From G958296245 sp963664035 (GTDB taxonomy: Bacteria; Chloroflexota; Dehalococcoidia; Lucifugimonadales; G958296245), in the NCBI GenBank assembly GCA_963664035.2, contig OY760867.2, positions 2,604,001 to 2,668,000 of the forward strand: 64,000 bases of DNA. The letters are read 5' to 3'. Below the pieces are notes generated by a model that was not told the origin of the DNA, searched no databases, and saw only the letters and a program-made list of their open reading frames with translations. The translations under genes were made by a program, and so were the position numbers. This document shows positions 49,456 through 58,819 of this stretch, piece by piece (position 1 is the first letter of the stretch; each line of letters opens with the position of its first letter).

Positions 49456-51153
49456 TCACGTTGCCGGGTCCTTGTCCTGGAATACGTCGGCGACGCGGGC
49501 CGGGTAGGGTAGCTCGTCGGGGTCGACGGGCACTTCGACGACCGTGGGCAGGTCGGAGGCTAGGGCTTCGGAGACGGCCTCGGCTACGTCTTCGGGGCGC
49601 TCGGCGTAGAAGCCTCGGCCGCCGCACATGTCGGCGAGCTTGTCGAAGCGTGGGTTGGCGAGGTCTGCCTCTACGTAGCGTCCTCCGTATAGCTCGCGCT
49701 GGTATGCCTTCTCGGAGCCCCAGGAGTTGTTGTTCATGACGATGTTGACGACCGGCACGGCCCAGCGGGAGGCCGTCTCGAGCTCCTGTGCGTTCATGAA
49801 GAAGCCGCCGTCGCCGCTTATGGATACGACGGGACGCTCCGGCTCGGCCATCTTGACGCCGATGGCGTGCGGGAGCGCGGAGCCGACGCAGGCGAGGTCG
49901 ATGGTGGTGTACATGCTCCTGGGGGCGTGGTAGTCGATGCGGTCGAAGCCGAAGGCGGGGCCGCCGCCGGCGTCGAAGACGACCGCCGCGTCTCGCGGCA
50001 GCACGCGGCGCAGCTCCACGTAGACGCGCTGCGGCTTCATGGGCAGGGTGTCCAGCGCGGCGTCGGCGTCGATGCGCCGCCGGCGCTCGCCGCGCAGAGC
50101 GGCGACGGCATGGCGCCGGCGCTCGATCTCCTCGGGGGGTACGGCGCCTTTCAGCCGGCGGGCCAGCGCCTCGGCAACGGCTCCGGCGTCGCCCAGGATG
50201 CCCACGTCGACGGGGAAGTTGCGGCCTATCTCGCGCTGGTCGATCTCGACCTGGATGACGGCGGCGGCTTTCGGGACGGTCCTGTTGTCGTAAAAGGTGG
50301 TGAAGTGTCCCAGGCGGGTGCCCAGCGCCAGCACGACGTCGGCCTGCCGGCATGCCTCCTCGGCCTCAGGGGCGCCGGCGCGTCCTATGGAGCCCACGTA
50401 GAGGGGATGGCCGTTGGGCACGGCGTCGTTGTGGCCGTAGGAGGTGACGACGGCCGCGCCCAGGGTCTCGGCGAGCCGTAGGGCGTCGGCCTCGGCGCGG
50501 CCCCAGTCCACGCCCCCGCCGGCTATGAGCACGGGGCGGCTGGCTCGCGCCAGCAGGTCGGCGGCGTCGGCTATCCGGCGGGCGTCTCCTTCGGGGCGCT
50601 GGGCAGGGCGGTACGACGCGGGCGGCGCCAGGTCGACGTCCACCTCGCCGGCGTTGAGCAGGTCCCGGGGGAGGTCTACGTAGACCGGGCCCATCTTGCC
50701 GGATGCGGCGACGCGGAAGGCGTCGCGGAGGATCTCCGGGGCGCGCTCCGGGCTGTTGACGGGCAGGACCTCCTTGCAGACGGGGAGGAATATGCCTGGC
50801 TGGTCGAGCTCCTGGAAGGAGTCGCGGTACATCTGGCCGGTCATGGACGCCCCGCCGATGATCACCATGGGGGTGTGGCAGACGAGGGCGGAGGCGGCGT
50901 TGGTGACGAGGTTGGTTACGCCGGGGCCGTTCTGGGCGACGCAGACGCCGGGCTGGCCCTTTGCGCGAGCGTAGCCCTGCGCCATGAAGCCGGCGCCCTG
51001 TTCGTGCCTGCACCCGACGAAGCGCACGTCGGAGCGGCCGTACATGGCGTCCATGATCTCGAGGGTTGCCGAGCCGACGACGCCGAATACGCGCTCGACG
51101 CCCTCGAGCGCGAGGGTCTCCACGATGGCCTGTCCGACCTTCATCCTGGGCAT
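49456..51153 (-). CDS. Thiamine-diphosphate-dependent enzyme, acetolactate synthase-like
   Basis: 565 residues from ATG 51153 (AGGAGG eight bases upstream); an open frame further upstream is spurious. The three-domain ThDP layout is clear. The catalytic Glu is in FVGCRHEQGAGFMAQGYARA, the central domain has PVLIAGGGVDWGRAE, and the ThDP motif is GDGGFFMNAQELETASRW...NNNSWG. No separate regulatory subunit is nearby, so it is probably a catabolic carboligase or decarboxylase (glyoxylate carboligase or oxalyl-CoA decarboxylase type), not the biosynthetic enzyme. It is divergent from the aldo/keto reductase gene. Confidence 0.88.
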   Translation of the reverse strand: MPRMKVGQAIVETLALEGVERVFGVVGSATLEIMDAMYGRSDVRFVGCRHEQGAGFMAQGYARAKGQPGVCVAQNGPGVTNLVTNAASALVCHTPMVIIGGASMTGQMYRDSFQELDQPGIFLPVCKEVLPVNSPERAPEILRDAFRVAASGKMGPVYVDLPRDLLNAGEVDVDLAPPASYRPAQRPEGDARRIADAADLLARASRPVLIAGGGVDWGRAEADALRLAETLGAAVVTSYGHNDAVPNGHPLYVGSIGRAGAPEAEEACRQADVVLALGTRLGHFTTFYDNRTVPKAAAVIQVEIDQREIGRNFPVDVGILGDAGAVAEALARRLKGAVPPEEIERRRHAVAALRGERRRRIDADAALDTLPMKPQRVYVELRRVLPRDAAVVFDAGGGPAFGFDRIDYHAPRSMYTTIDLACVGSALPHAIGVKMAEPERPVVSISGDGGFFMNAQELETASRWAVPVVNIVMNNNSWGSEKAYQRELYGGRYVEADLANPRFDKLADMCGGRGFYAERPEDVAEAVSEALASDLPTVVEVPVDPDELPYPARVADVFQDKDPAT

Positions 51154-51213
51154 GTGCTGCGCCTCCTGCGGCGCGGCTATGGTACCATTTGCGGCGCACG
51201 CAGGGGGTTTGAC

Positions 51214-52134
51214 ATGGAGACAGCCGTACTGGGAAGGACCGGTCTTGAGGTGAGCAGGCTCGGAGTGGGCCTTGCGGAGATAGGCTCGCTGGAGGACTCT
51301 GGAGAGGCGGGCAGGGTGTTGAACGAGGCGCTGGACGCGGGCATCAACTTTTTGGACACGGCGGAGTGCTACGGTCGCAGCGAGGAGTTCCTGGGCAAGA
51401 ACGTCTCCCACCGCAGGTCGGAGTTCTACCTGGCGACCAAGGCGGGGCACGTTCACGGGCCGGACCCGTTCGACGGCGAGCCGTGGACCGGCGCAACTGT
51501 GACCGGCACGATAGAGCGCAGCCTGAAGAGGTTGAATACGGACTACGTCGACCTGGTGCAGCTGCACGCCTTCGACGTGATGACGCCGCCGCCCGGCGAC
51601 GTGATCGAGGCGGTGCTGAAGGCGAGGGACGCGGGCAAGACGCGGTTCGTGGGCTACAGCCAGGAGAACGACGAGGCCGAGTGGGCGATCGACAGCGGCA
51701 TATTCGACACGCTGCAGACGACCTTCAACCTGGTGGACCAGAAGGCGCGGCACAACGTCTTCGACAGGGCGCGGGCGCAGGGCGTGGGGATCATCGGCAA
51801 GCGCCCAATCGCCAACGCCGTGTGGCGGAGCGGCGTAAGCCCCGGCGACTACGTAGCCGTCCGCGCGCTGTTCGCAGAGCGCGCGGAGGCCATCTCCGCC
51901 ATGGGGCCGATCCCGGGGGAGCCGGAGGACCCTATAGCGGCGGCGCTGGGGTTCGTGCTGGCGCACGAGGACGTACACACGGCTATCGTGGGCACGCGCA
52001 ACCCGGCGCACATGCTGGAGAACATCGAGGTCGTGGAGACGCAGCTACCCATACCGGAGTCGGTGGTCGAGGAGCTGCGGAACAGGTACGACGAGATAGG
52101 AATGGAGTGGGTGAGCCTGGACGTGGTGCGGTAA
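51214..52134 (+). CDS. Aldo/keto reductase
   Basis: 306 residues from ATG 51214. Catalytic tetrad: Asp in NFLDTAECYGRSEE (D and Y), Lys in FYLATKAGH and His in LVQLHAFD. The NADPH-binding end is AIVGTRNPAHMLENIE. It is a cytoplasmic oxidoreductase on a sugar or aldehyde. An extended -10-like TGGTACCAT lies at 51179-51187, 26 bases before the start and inside the 60-base divergent gap shared with the ThDP-enzyme gene. Confidence 0.92.
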   Translation: METAVLGRTGLEVSRLGVGLAEIGSLEDSGEAGRVLNEALDAGINFLDTAECYGRSEEFLGKNVSHRRSEFYLATKAGHVHGPDPFDGEPWTGATVTGTIERSLKRLNTDYVDLVQLHAFDVMTPPPGDVIEAVLKARDAGKTRFVGYSQENDEAEWAIDSGIFDTLQTTFNLVDQKARHNVFDRARAQGVGIIGKRPIANAVWRSGVSPGDYVAVRALFAERAEAISAMGPIPGEPEDPIAAALGFVLAHEDVHTAIVGTRNPAHMLENIEVVETQLPIPESVVEELRNRYDEIGMEWVSLDVVR

Positions 52135-52221
52135 CAAGCGGCTTGGTCTGTCGCCTGTCGACGGGACTTCTACTCCTGAGCGGGTGTGCTACACTGGGCG
52201 GACTACGGTAGGAGCAGCGAC

Positions 52222-52503
52222 TTGGTATTGGAAGAACGAGTGAGCCGGTTGGAGGGCGCCTACGAGCAGGTGGACCGCCGCCTGGACGACCTGAACCATA
52301 ACGTCGCATCGCTGCGCGCTGAGGTGAATAGCCTGCGCGATGAAGTACGTACGGAGGTCGGCAGCCTGCGCGCTGAGGTGCGTACGGAGATCGGCGGTCT
52401 GCGGGCGGAGGTGAACGGCAGGCTGAATAACCTGTACGTCTTGATAGGCGGGCTGTGGGCTACGATGGTAGCCGGGTTCGTGGCCCTCTTCATCGCGGGT
52501 TAG
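52222..52503 (+). CDS. Small coiled-coil protein with C-terminal membrane anchor, copy 1
   Basis: About 93 residues from TTG 52222 (TAGGAG seven bases upstream). A long heptad-rich helix with an 11-residue repeat (SLRAEVRTEIG type) is followed by one span (LYVLIGGLWATMVAGFVALFI) and a very short tail. The likely topology is a tail-anchored cytoplasmic coiled coil. An extended -10 box TGCTACACT lies at 52187-52195. Function unknown. Confidence 0.65.
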   Translation: MVLEERVSRLEGAYEQVDRRLDDLNHNVASLRAEVNSLRDEVRTEVGSLRAEVRTEIGGLRAEVNGRLNNLYVLIGGLWATMVAGFVALFIAG

Positions 52504-52562
52504 CCCAGACTCGGACTGCCTAAATAGGTTGAGTGAGGGCGGACTACGGTAGGAGCAGCGAC

Positions 52563-52778
52563 TTGGTATTGGAAGAACGGATGAGCCGGTTGGAGGGCGC
52601 CTACGAGCAGGTGGACCGCCGCCTGGACGACCTCAATCAGAACGTGGCATCGCTGCGCGATGAGGTGAATGGCCTGCGCGCGGAGGTGAACGGCAGGCTG
52701 AATAACCTGTACGTCTTGATAGGCGGGCTGTGGGCTACGATGGTAGCCGGATTCGTGGCGCTCTTTATCGCGGGTTAG
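52563..52778 (+). CDS. Small coiled-coil protein with C-terminal membrane anchor, copy 2
   Basis: About 71 residues, a tandem duplicate of copy 1. The upstream bases (GGACTACGGTAGGAGCAGCG), the start and the membrane span are nearly identical, but 22 residues (two 11-residue units) of the coiled coil are absent. It lacks the TGCTACACT promoter box, so it is probably transcribed with copy 1. It converges on the DapA-like gene, nine bases apart. Confidence 0.65.
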   Translation: MVLEERMSRLEGAYEQVDRRLDDLNQNVASLRDEVNGLRAEVNGRLNNLYVLIGGLWATMVAGFVALFIAG

Positions 52779-52786
52779 AGGCTGCC

Positions 52787-53740
52787 TCAGACGGCTGACA
52801 GGGCTCCGGCGTGGGACTCGACGAGGCGCTGGAAGGCGTCCCTGGTGTCCTGCGAGACTGCGGCGTCGCGCGACGGAAGGCGGGAGGGGCCGCCTCGGCG
52901 GCCGGTGGCGTCTATCGCGGCCTTGACGAAGATGCCCTCGCCCGCGGTCTGGCCGCCGATTGCGCCTCGGACCCTGCCGTACTCGCCCATGAAGTCCTCG
53001 AAGAACTCCTGCGCTTCTACGAACCGGCCCTGGTCCATCAGGTCGTGGGCGCGCCAGCAGAACTCGGGGTAGAAGTTGGGGACATGGCTGATCCATGCCT
53101 TGCAGCCGAGGACGGCGGCGTAGATGACGAGGCTGCCGTTGTTGACGAGGGCGGCCTTGCCGGACCACTTCGTCAGGCCCTGCACGTAGTTGTCCAAGTT
53201 AGGGGAGCCCCACTTGACGGCGTTGGTGTTGGGGATCTCCAGCAGCCGGTCGACGACCTCGACGGGGACGTCGTACTTGGAGCCGCTGTACCAGTGGCTA
53301 TAGGCCGAGAAGCCGATGTTCGTGTGCCTGGCGACCTCCTCGTGCCACGCGATGGTGTCGTCCGCCTGCACGGTGTAGTAGTAGGCGCCGCTGATCTGGG
53401 CTATCTCGACGCCGTGGTCCTCGGCGAGCTGGCAGAGGGTGACGGTGTCGCGCACGTCTGTGCTCTGGACGCCGGCCATCATGGGGATGTCGTTGTCGCG
53501 GCCGACCTTGGAGACGGCCTCGATCACCTGCTTGCGCTCCTCGAGGTTGAGGACGGTGAAGTCACCGCCGGAGCCGGCGATCAGGAAGACGGTGTTGCCC
53601 TGCCTGGCGCCGCGGTCGACGATCCACTGCGCGTTGTCGGCAGTGCCCTGTACGTCGAGCGAAAGGTCGTCGTTGAATAGGGTGGCGAGGGGCACCACCA
53701 CGCCTTGGAACCGGTCTCTGGCCTCTAGCTTCGATAGCAT
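52787..53740 (-). CDS. DapA-family lyase/aldolase
   Basis: 317 residues. It has the class I aldolase barrel with IAGSGGDFTVLNLEER (the GTTGE-like loop), the Tyr region FSAYSHWYSG and the Schiff-base Lys in NAVKWGSPNLD. It differs strongly from the DapA-like protein at 15582 and belongs to another subfamily. Its role is probably in degradation of a hydroxy-keto acid; the substrate is unknown. Confidence 0.88.
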   Translation of the reverse strand: MLSKLEARDRFQGVVVPLATLFNDDLSLDVQGTADNAQWIVDRGARQGNTVFLIAGSGGDFTVLNLEERKQVIEAVSKVGRDNDIPMMAGVQSTDVRDTVTLCQLAEDHGVEIAQISGAYYYTVQADDTIAWHEEVARHTNIGFSAYSHWYSGSKYDVPVEVVDRLLEIPNTNAVKWGSPNLDNYVQGLTKWSGKAALVNNGSLVIYAAVLGCKAWISHVPNFYPEFCWRAHDLMDQGRFVEAQEFFEDFMGEYGRVRGAIGGQTAGEGIFVKAAIDATGRRGGPSRLPSRDAAVSQDTRDAFQRLVESHAGALSAV

Positions 53741-53938
53741 CCGCGACTCTCCTTGTGCTGCTGCGCTACGGCAGCATCATATCCGTGAGAGTGGCCTCAG
53801 TCAACGCCTGGCTATGGTCACGAAGCTAGTGGACGAGTCGGAGGTAGCTTGGATGGTGGGGAGTTGGCGCGCGCGTCCAGGTCGGGAACGCCACGTTCGG
53901 ATATGTCGCCGGCGTCGACAACGCGCTATTGTTAGGGA

Positions 53939-55204
53939 ATGAACGAGAGTGGCGGGCAGAGACCGGCGGGCGGCAATAGGGTTGCGGCCAGGGGCTCGGG
54001 GGCGCTGGGGGCCTTTGCGAGCCCGGCTTACCGGACGCTATGGGTCGGCTCGAACTTCATTTCGATGGGCACCTGGGCGGAGATGCTGGTCGTCGGGTGG
54101 CTCGTGCTGGTGTGGACGGACTCGGTGCTCCTGTCGGCTGTCACTTTCGGGCTCCGTAGCGGTCCGGGGATCATTGCCGCGCCTATAGGAGGCGTCGTGG
54201 CGGACAGGTTTCCCCGCAACAGGCTGCTGCCGGTCACGGCGTTCATCAAGGGCGCCTCTGTGCTGCTGATGGCGTTGGTGGCGGCGAGCTGGACTTCCAG
54301 TCCCTGGCCCATCTTCGTACTCGTAGCCGTTGGAGGGGTCGTCAACTCCTTCGAGATGCCGGCGAGGCAGGGGCTGATTACCGACGTCGTGCCCCTGGAG
54401 ACGCGCATGAACGCAATCTCGCTCCATTCCGTAGGGTTGAGGGCGGTCAGCGCGGCCGGCGCGTTTGCCAGCGGGCTGATCGCCGAGTTCATGGGGATCC
54501 CTCAGGCGCTGCTGGCGGCCGGGGCTTCGATTCTCGTGGGCGGCGCCGTCGTGCTGTTCGTGCCGGGTGACGGCGGGGCCGTAGGGCGGGTCGGGACGCC
54601 GCTGGCGAGCATCTTCCGGGACGCGGCGGGCGGGATCCTGTCGATGGCGCGGATGCCGACGGTATCGACGCTGCTCTGGATGGCGGTCGTCGTGGAGATA
54701 TTCGGTTTCGCGTACCTATCGGTGATGCCGGCGCTGGCGAGAGACGAGCTGATGGTCGCCGAGTCGGGGCTGGGCACGTTGAGGCTTGCCATGGGAGTGG
54801 GCGCGGTCGTGGGGGCAGTGGCGCTGTCCCTGCTGGGCGACTTCAGGCGCAAGGGGCCGCTGCTGCTCGGCGCCACGATGGGGTACGGGCTGGGGATGCT
54901 GGGTCTCGCGGTCAGCCCCGGCCTGCTCACGGCGATTGCGCTGGTGTCCGTCGTGGGCGCAATGGCCTCGATGTTCGACTCGATGCAGTGGACATTGCTC
55001 CAGGTCAGCGTGCCGGACGGCATGAGGGGCCGGGTCATAGGAGGTTGGGTCTTCGCGATCGGCTTCGGCTGGGTGGGGCACCTGGCGATGGGCGCGGTGG
55101 GTGAGGCCGTCGGGGTGAGGTGGGCGATCGGGGGCGCCGGGGCGGTGGTGGCGGTGACGAGCCTGATCGCGCTGGCCCTGGCGCCCACGTTGAGGCGGGC
55201 CTGA
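53939..55204 (+). CDS. MFS transporter (EntS/MFS_3-like exporter)
   Basis: 421 residues with about 10-12 membrane spans. The MFS_3 pattern is present: PAYRTLWVGSNFISMGTWA at the start, GGVVADRFPRNRLL (the loop 2-3 motif GxxxDRxxRR), NSFEMPARQGLITDVVP and PDGMRGRVIGGWVFAIG. It is probably a proton-driven exporter of a small molecule. A TATTGT box (53927-53932) ends six bases before ATG, so the message may be leaderless. Confidence 0.9.
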   Translation: MNESGGQRPAGGNRVAARGSGALGAFASPAYRTLWVGSNFISMGTWAEMLVVGWLVLVWTDSVLLSAVTFGLRSGPGIIAAPIGGVVADRFPRNRLLPVTAFIKGASVLLMALVAASWTSSPWPIFVLVAVGGVVNSFEMPARQGLITDVVPLETRMNAISLHSVGLRAVSAAGAFASGLIAEFMGIPQALLAAGASILVGGAVVLFVPGDGGAVGRVGTPLASIFRDAAGGILSMARMPTVSTLLWMAVVVEIFGFAYLSVMPALARDELMVAESGLGTLRLAMGVGAVVGAVALSLLGDFRRKGPLLLGATMGYGLGMLGLAVSPGLLTAIALVSVVGAMASMFDSMQWTLLQVSVPDGMRGRVIGGWVFAIGFGWVGHLAMGAVGEAVGVRWAIGGAGAVVAVTSLIALALAPTLRRA

Positions 55205-55206
55205 GC

Positions 55207-55235
55207 TTGGTACTTGGGCGGATAGGTGCTACCAT
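55207..55235 (+). promoter_or_regulatory. Promoter of paralogue 2 of the TIM-barrel-like family
   Basis: TTGGTA (55207-55212), a 17-base spacer and TACCAT (55230-55235) with the TGC extension. The predicted leader is about 30 bases and contains AGGAGAAG before the ATG at 55271. Confidence 0.6.
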
Positions 55236-55270
55236 TCAGCTCGCTACTTTCATGATAGGAGAAGCCTCCA

Positions 55271-56935
55271 ATGGACCACTCCAAGGCGATAGTCATCTCG
55301 GACATGGGCGTCTGCCAGCCGCAGGCGGCGATTACACCTGGGCACCTGAAGTACCACTGGCAGGCGGTCCCGTACGAGGCCGATGGGGTCTCAGGGACGC
55401 TGCTGATCGCGGGGCCGGAGACGGAGGCGCCGCCGCTGACCCTGCCCGTCGCCGTATCGGGGTGGCACGCCGTATTCGTCGGGCTGTGGAGCAACTGGAC
55501 GCCGTCGCTGCTGAAGGTCAAGCTAACGAGCGATCCGGCCTACGTGGTGATGAACAGGGAGGAGGGCGCCAACGGCCGGGTGGACAACTTCACAACTGAC
55601 GAGCGTTTTTTCAAATACGCCGACCTGACGGGCGAGGACATCATGTTCGCGCAGCAGGGCGGAGGCGCGCCCACCCCGGCGTACGTCACGTACGTCAAGC
55701 TCGTGCCACTCTCGGACGCCGAGGTGGAGGCCATAGAGGCGGCCCGGGCCGGCGGCGAGACGAAGCGGCTCTTCTTCATGAATGACGGGTTCAGCAACTT
55801 CGGCACGTTCAGGCCGACCGAGGTGGAAGACATCTGGCAGTGGCTGGAGCCGTACAGGGACACGGACTTCAAGACGCTGCTCTGGTGCCCGGGCGCCGGC
55901 GGCGACGTGCTCAACTACATCTCGCCGTACGGCAGCCTGATAGGGGACAGCACGACCGACTACCCGCGCGTCAGCGACCGGCAGAACGCCGAGTCGCACC
56001 AGATACTGGCGGGCAAGGGCATAGACCCGATGAAGACGGTCATCGACTACTGCCACTCGATGGGCGTGCAGGTACACGTTAGCAACCGGATGGAGGCGTT
56101 CCAGTGCTCGCCGCCGTTCGAGGAGTTCTTCACGGGGCGGTTCTACACGGAGCACCCGGAGTGGCGCTGCGTGGACATCGACGGGCGGGAGATCGCCAGG
56201 ATGAGCTACGCCTACGAGGGCGTGCGGGAGTTGATGCTCGACATGTTCAAGGAGGTGACGGACAGGTACGACGCCGACGGGGTGAACCCGATATTCAACC
56301 GTGGCGCGCCGTTCCTGCTGTACGAACAGCCGCTGCTGGACGGGTTCAGGGCCGAGACGGGGTTGGACGCACGGCAGCTCGCGGAGGACGACGAGCGGTA
56401 CCTGCGCTACAGGGCAGGGGTCATGACGGACTTCATGCGGACGCTGCGGAGGGAGCTGGACGCCATCGGCGAGCGGAAGGGCAGGAAGCTGCAGGTCTCG
56501 GCGCACGTGCTGAGCAACGAGGAGACCAACCTGTTCTACGGGCTGGACGTGCCCACCTGGGTCGAGGAGGGGCTGGTCGACAACCTCATCTCGTATCCGT
56601 GGCAGGACGTGGAGCCCGACGCGGCCTACTTCGGCAGTCTCACGAAGGGCACGCCGGTCGGGTACTACCCGGAGGTGATGCCGCGCCGCATGTCGCCGGA
56701 GGAGTACCGGCTCAGGGCCATTGCGAACTACGAGGCTGGCGCGGACGGCATGTGCTTCTGGGACACGAACGGGCGCGACCCGATGCGCAAGGAGTGGAGC
56801 ATGCTGCGGAGGCTGGGGCACAGGGACGACCTGGCGGGCTGGGACGACGGGGAAGGTGAGTTCTGGCGGTCGCAGAAGATGATCAGCGTGGGCGGGTACG
56901 TCTTGGACAAGTACCCGCCGCATTGGGCTTTCTGA
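55271..56935 (+). CDS. Uncharacterised TIM-barrel-like (glycosidase-like) protein, paralogue 2 of 4
   Basis: 554 residues. Opening MDHSKAIVISDMGVC, shared with the two following paralogues; N-terminal beta-rich part (GPETEAPPLTLPVAVSGWHA); linker PLSDAEVEAIEAARA. The barrel region then has EPYRDTDFKTLLWC, HVSNRMEAFQCSPPFEEFF, HPEWRCVDIDGREIARMSYA, FNRGAPFLLYEQPLLDGF, LISYPWQD and MCFWDTNGRD. Several Asp and Glu residues in these blocks are invariant among paralogues and may be catalytic. It resembles glycosidase-like barrels (GHL10 type) only loosely. No signal peptide. Confidence 0.7.
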   Translation: MDHSKAIVISDMGVCQPQAAITPGHLKYHWQAVPYEADGVSGTLLIAGPETEAPPLTLPVAVSGWHAVFVGLWSNWTPSLLKVKLTSDPAYVVMNREEGANGRVDNFTTDERFFKYADLTGEDIMFAQQGGGAPTPAYVTYVKLVPLSDAEVEAIEAARAGGETKRLFFMNDGFSNFGTFRPTEVEDIWQWLEPYRDTDFKTLLWCPGAGGDVLNYISPYGSLIGDSTTDYPRVSDRQNAESHQILAGKGIDPMKTVIDYCHSMGVQVHVSNRMEAFQCSPPFEEFFTGRFYTEHPEWRCVDIDGREIARMSYAYEGVRELMLDMFKEVTDRYDADGVNPIFNRGAPFLLYEQPLLDGFRAETGLDARQLAEDDERYLRYRAGVMTDFMRTLRRELDAIGERKGRKLQVSAHVLSNEETNLFYGLDVPTWVEEGLVDNLISYPWQDVEPDAAYFGSLTKGTPVGYYPEVMPRRMSPEEYRLRAIANYEAGADGMCFWDTNGRDPMRKEWSMLRRLGHRDDLAGWDDGEGEFWRSQKMISVGGYVLDKYPPHWAF

Positions 56936-57062
56936 ACTGTGATTCGTGTGATTTGGGTGATGGGGATGATTGGGAGTGTAACGGCCCTTCGACAGGCTCA
57001 GGGCGAACGGAGCAAGACTCAGGCTAGCGGGACTATAACGGAGCAAGACTCGGGCTAGCGGG
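56932..57062. repeat. Dispersed repeats between paralogues 2 and 3
   Basis: A GTGATT-rich element (TCTGAACTGTGATTCGTGTG, copy 4) overlaps the stop codon region of paralogue 2. A CCCTTCGACAGGCTCAGGGC element follows (56984-57010), then two copies of GGAGCAAGACTC(A/G)GGCTAGC with GGGACTATA. No gene is seen. Confidence 0.75.
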
Positions 57063-57079
57063 ACTATAGGAGTGTAGCG

Positions 57080-58783
57080 ATGGACCATTCGAAGGCGATA
57101 TACATCACCGACATGGGGGCCTGCACGCCGGCCGCGGCGCTTTCTACCGAGCACCGCAAGTACCGGTGGCAGACGGTGCCTTACGAGGCCGAGGGGGTCT
57201 CGGGGACGATGATCTACTCGGGGCCTGAGACGGACACGCCGCCGGTGACGCTGCCGCTGGGGGTCTCCGGGTGGCACGCGGTCTTCCTGGGGCTGTACAG
57301 CAATATCCACGTCGCTAGGCTCAAGGCGCGGCTGACGGGCGACCGCGGCTTCACCTGGTTCGAGCGGGAGGAGTCGGAGGTCGGCTCCACCGACCCTGTC
57401 TACTCGGGACCGTCCGCGGGTAGGGTGGACAACTACGCGCTGGACGAGCGGTTCTGGAAGTACGCGGACCTGACCGGCCAGGACGTCGTATTCGCGGCGG
57501 ACGTGGCCAATTCGGGCCCGAGCCCGGCCTACGTCGCCTACGTGAAGCTGGTGCCCCTGTCGGACGATGAGGTCGCGGCCATACAGGCGGACCGGGCGGA
57601 CGCGGAGACGAAGCGGCTGATACTGATGAACGACGCCTTCAGCGAGTACATATCGCTGCCGCACCACGACCCGAGGCAGACGATCTGGGACTGGCTAGAG
57701 CCGTACCGGGACACCGACTTCAAGACGCTGCTATGGTGCGCCTGCCAGGGGGACGCCGCGCACTACCCGTCGCGGGTTGTCCCTATCGTCGGCTCCGGCA
57801 CGACCGACTTTCCCAGGGAGATCGACCGGGGCATCCACGAGACGATCACGGACCTGGCGGGCAGGGGCGTGGACGCGCTGTACGAGGTGATCGATTTCTG
57901 CCACGAGGCGGGGATACAGGTACACGTCAGCAACCGGATGGAGTCGTTCCAGTGCTCGCCGCCGTTCGAGGAGTTCTTCACGGGGCCGCTCTACCTGGAG
58001 CACCCGGAGTGGCGTTGCGTGGACATCGACGGTCGGGAGATCGCGCGCATGAGCTACGTCTACGAGGGCGTGCGCGAGCTCGTCATGGACATATTCCGGG
58101 AGTACGCGAACGACTACGACATAGACGGCATCAACCCGATCTTCAACAGGGGCGCGCCGTTCCTGCTCTACGAGCAGCCGCTGCTGGACGGCTTCAGGGC
58201 GGAGACGGGGCTGGACGCGCGGCAGCTTGCGGAGGACGACGAGCGGTACCTGCGCTACCGGGCGGGCGTGATGACGGAGTTCATGCGCGGGCTGCGGAGG
58301 GAGATGGACGAGATAGGGGAGAGGCGCGGCAGGAAGATCGAGATCTCGACCCACGTGCTGAACGACGAGCGGACGAACCTGTACTACGGGCTGGACCTGG
58401 CAACGTGGGTACGGGAAGGGCTGATCGACAACATCATTTCGTACCCGTGGCAGAACCTGGATACCGACGTGCCGTACTTCGTGGGGCTTACGAAGGGGAC
58501 CGGGGTGACCTACTACAACGAGGTGATGCCCCGGCGGATGCCGCCGGAGGAGTACAGGCAGAGCGCCATCGCGGACTACGCGGCGGGCGTGGACGGGCTG
58601 TGCTTCTGGGACACGAACGGGCGCGACCGGTTCAAGAAGGAGTACAGCATGATCCGGCGGCTCGGCCATAGGGACGACCTCGCCGGGTGGGACGACGGCG
58701 AAGGCGAGTTCTTCAAGACGAGGAGGCTGCTCAGCGTGGGCGGCTACGTCATGGACAAGTATCCGCCGCACTGGGCGTACTGA
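57080..58783 (+). CDS. Uncharacterised TIM-barrel-like protein, paralogue 3 of 4
   Basis: 567 residues, the nearest relative of paralogue 2 (same MDHSKAI opening, FNRGAPFLLYEQPLLDGF, LCFWDTNGRDR and GGYVMDKYPPHWAY end). An insertion near residue 95-115 (EVGSTDPVYSGPSAG) distinguishes it. The start ATG has TAGGAGTGTAGCG upstream. A dienelactone hydrolase gene follows 36 bases later and may be co-transcribed. Confidence 0.7.
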   Translation: MDHSKAIYITDMGACTPAAALSTEHRKYRWQTVPYEAEGVSGTMIYSGPETDTPPVTLPLGVSGWHAVFLGLYSNIHVARLKARLTGDRGFTWFEREESEVGSTDPVYSGPSAGRVDNYALDERFWKYADLTGQDVVFAADVANSGPSPAYVAYVKLVPLSDDEVAAIQADRADAETKRLILMNDAFSEYISLPHHDPRQTIWDWLEPYRDTDFKTLLWCACQGDAAHYPSRVVPIVGSGTTDFPREIDRGIHETITDLAGRGVDALYEVIDFCHEAGIQVHVSNRMESFQCSPPFEEFFTGPLYLEHPEWRCVDIDGREIARMSYVYEGVRELVMDIFREYANDYDIDGINPIFNRGAPFLLYEQPLLDGFRAETGLDARQLAEDDERYLRYRAGVMTEFMRGLRREMDEIGERRGRKIEISTHVLNDERTNLYYGLDLATWVREGLIDNIISYPWQNLDTDVPYFVGLTKGTGVTYYNEVMPRRMPPEEYRQSAIADYAAGVDGLCFWDTNGRDRFKKEYSMIRRLGHRDDLAGWDDGEGEFFKTRRLLSVGGYVMDKYPPHWAY

Positions 58784-58819
58784 TCCCGTGCGAGAGCAGG
58801 GATTCTACGGAGGAGCCCG

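Noticed and set aside
49456..52011. An 851-residue ThDP enzyme
   Set aside because: The first 285 residues are the reverse of the aldo/keto reductase gene. ATG 51153 has a strong ribosome-binding site and the family N-terminus.
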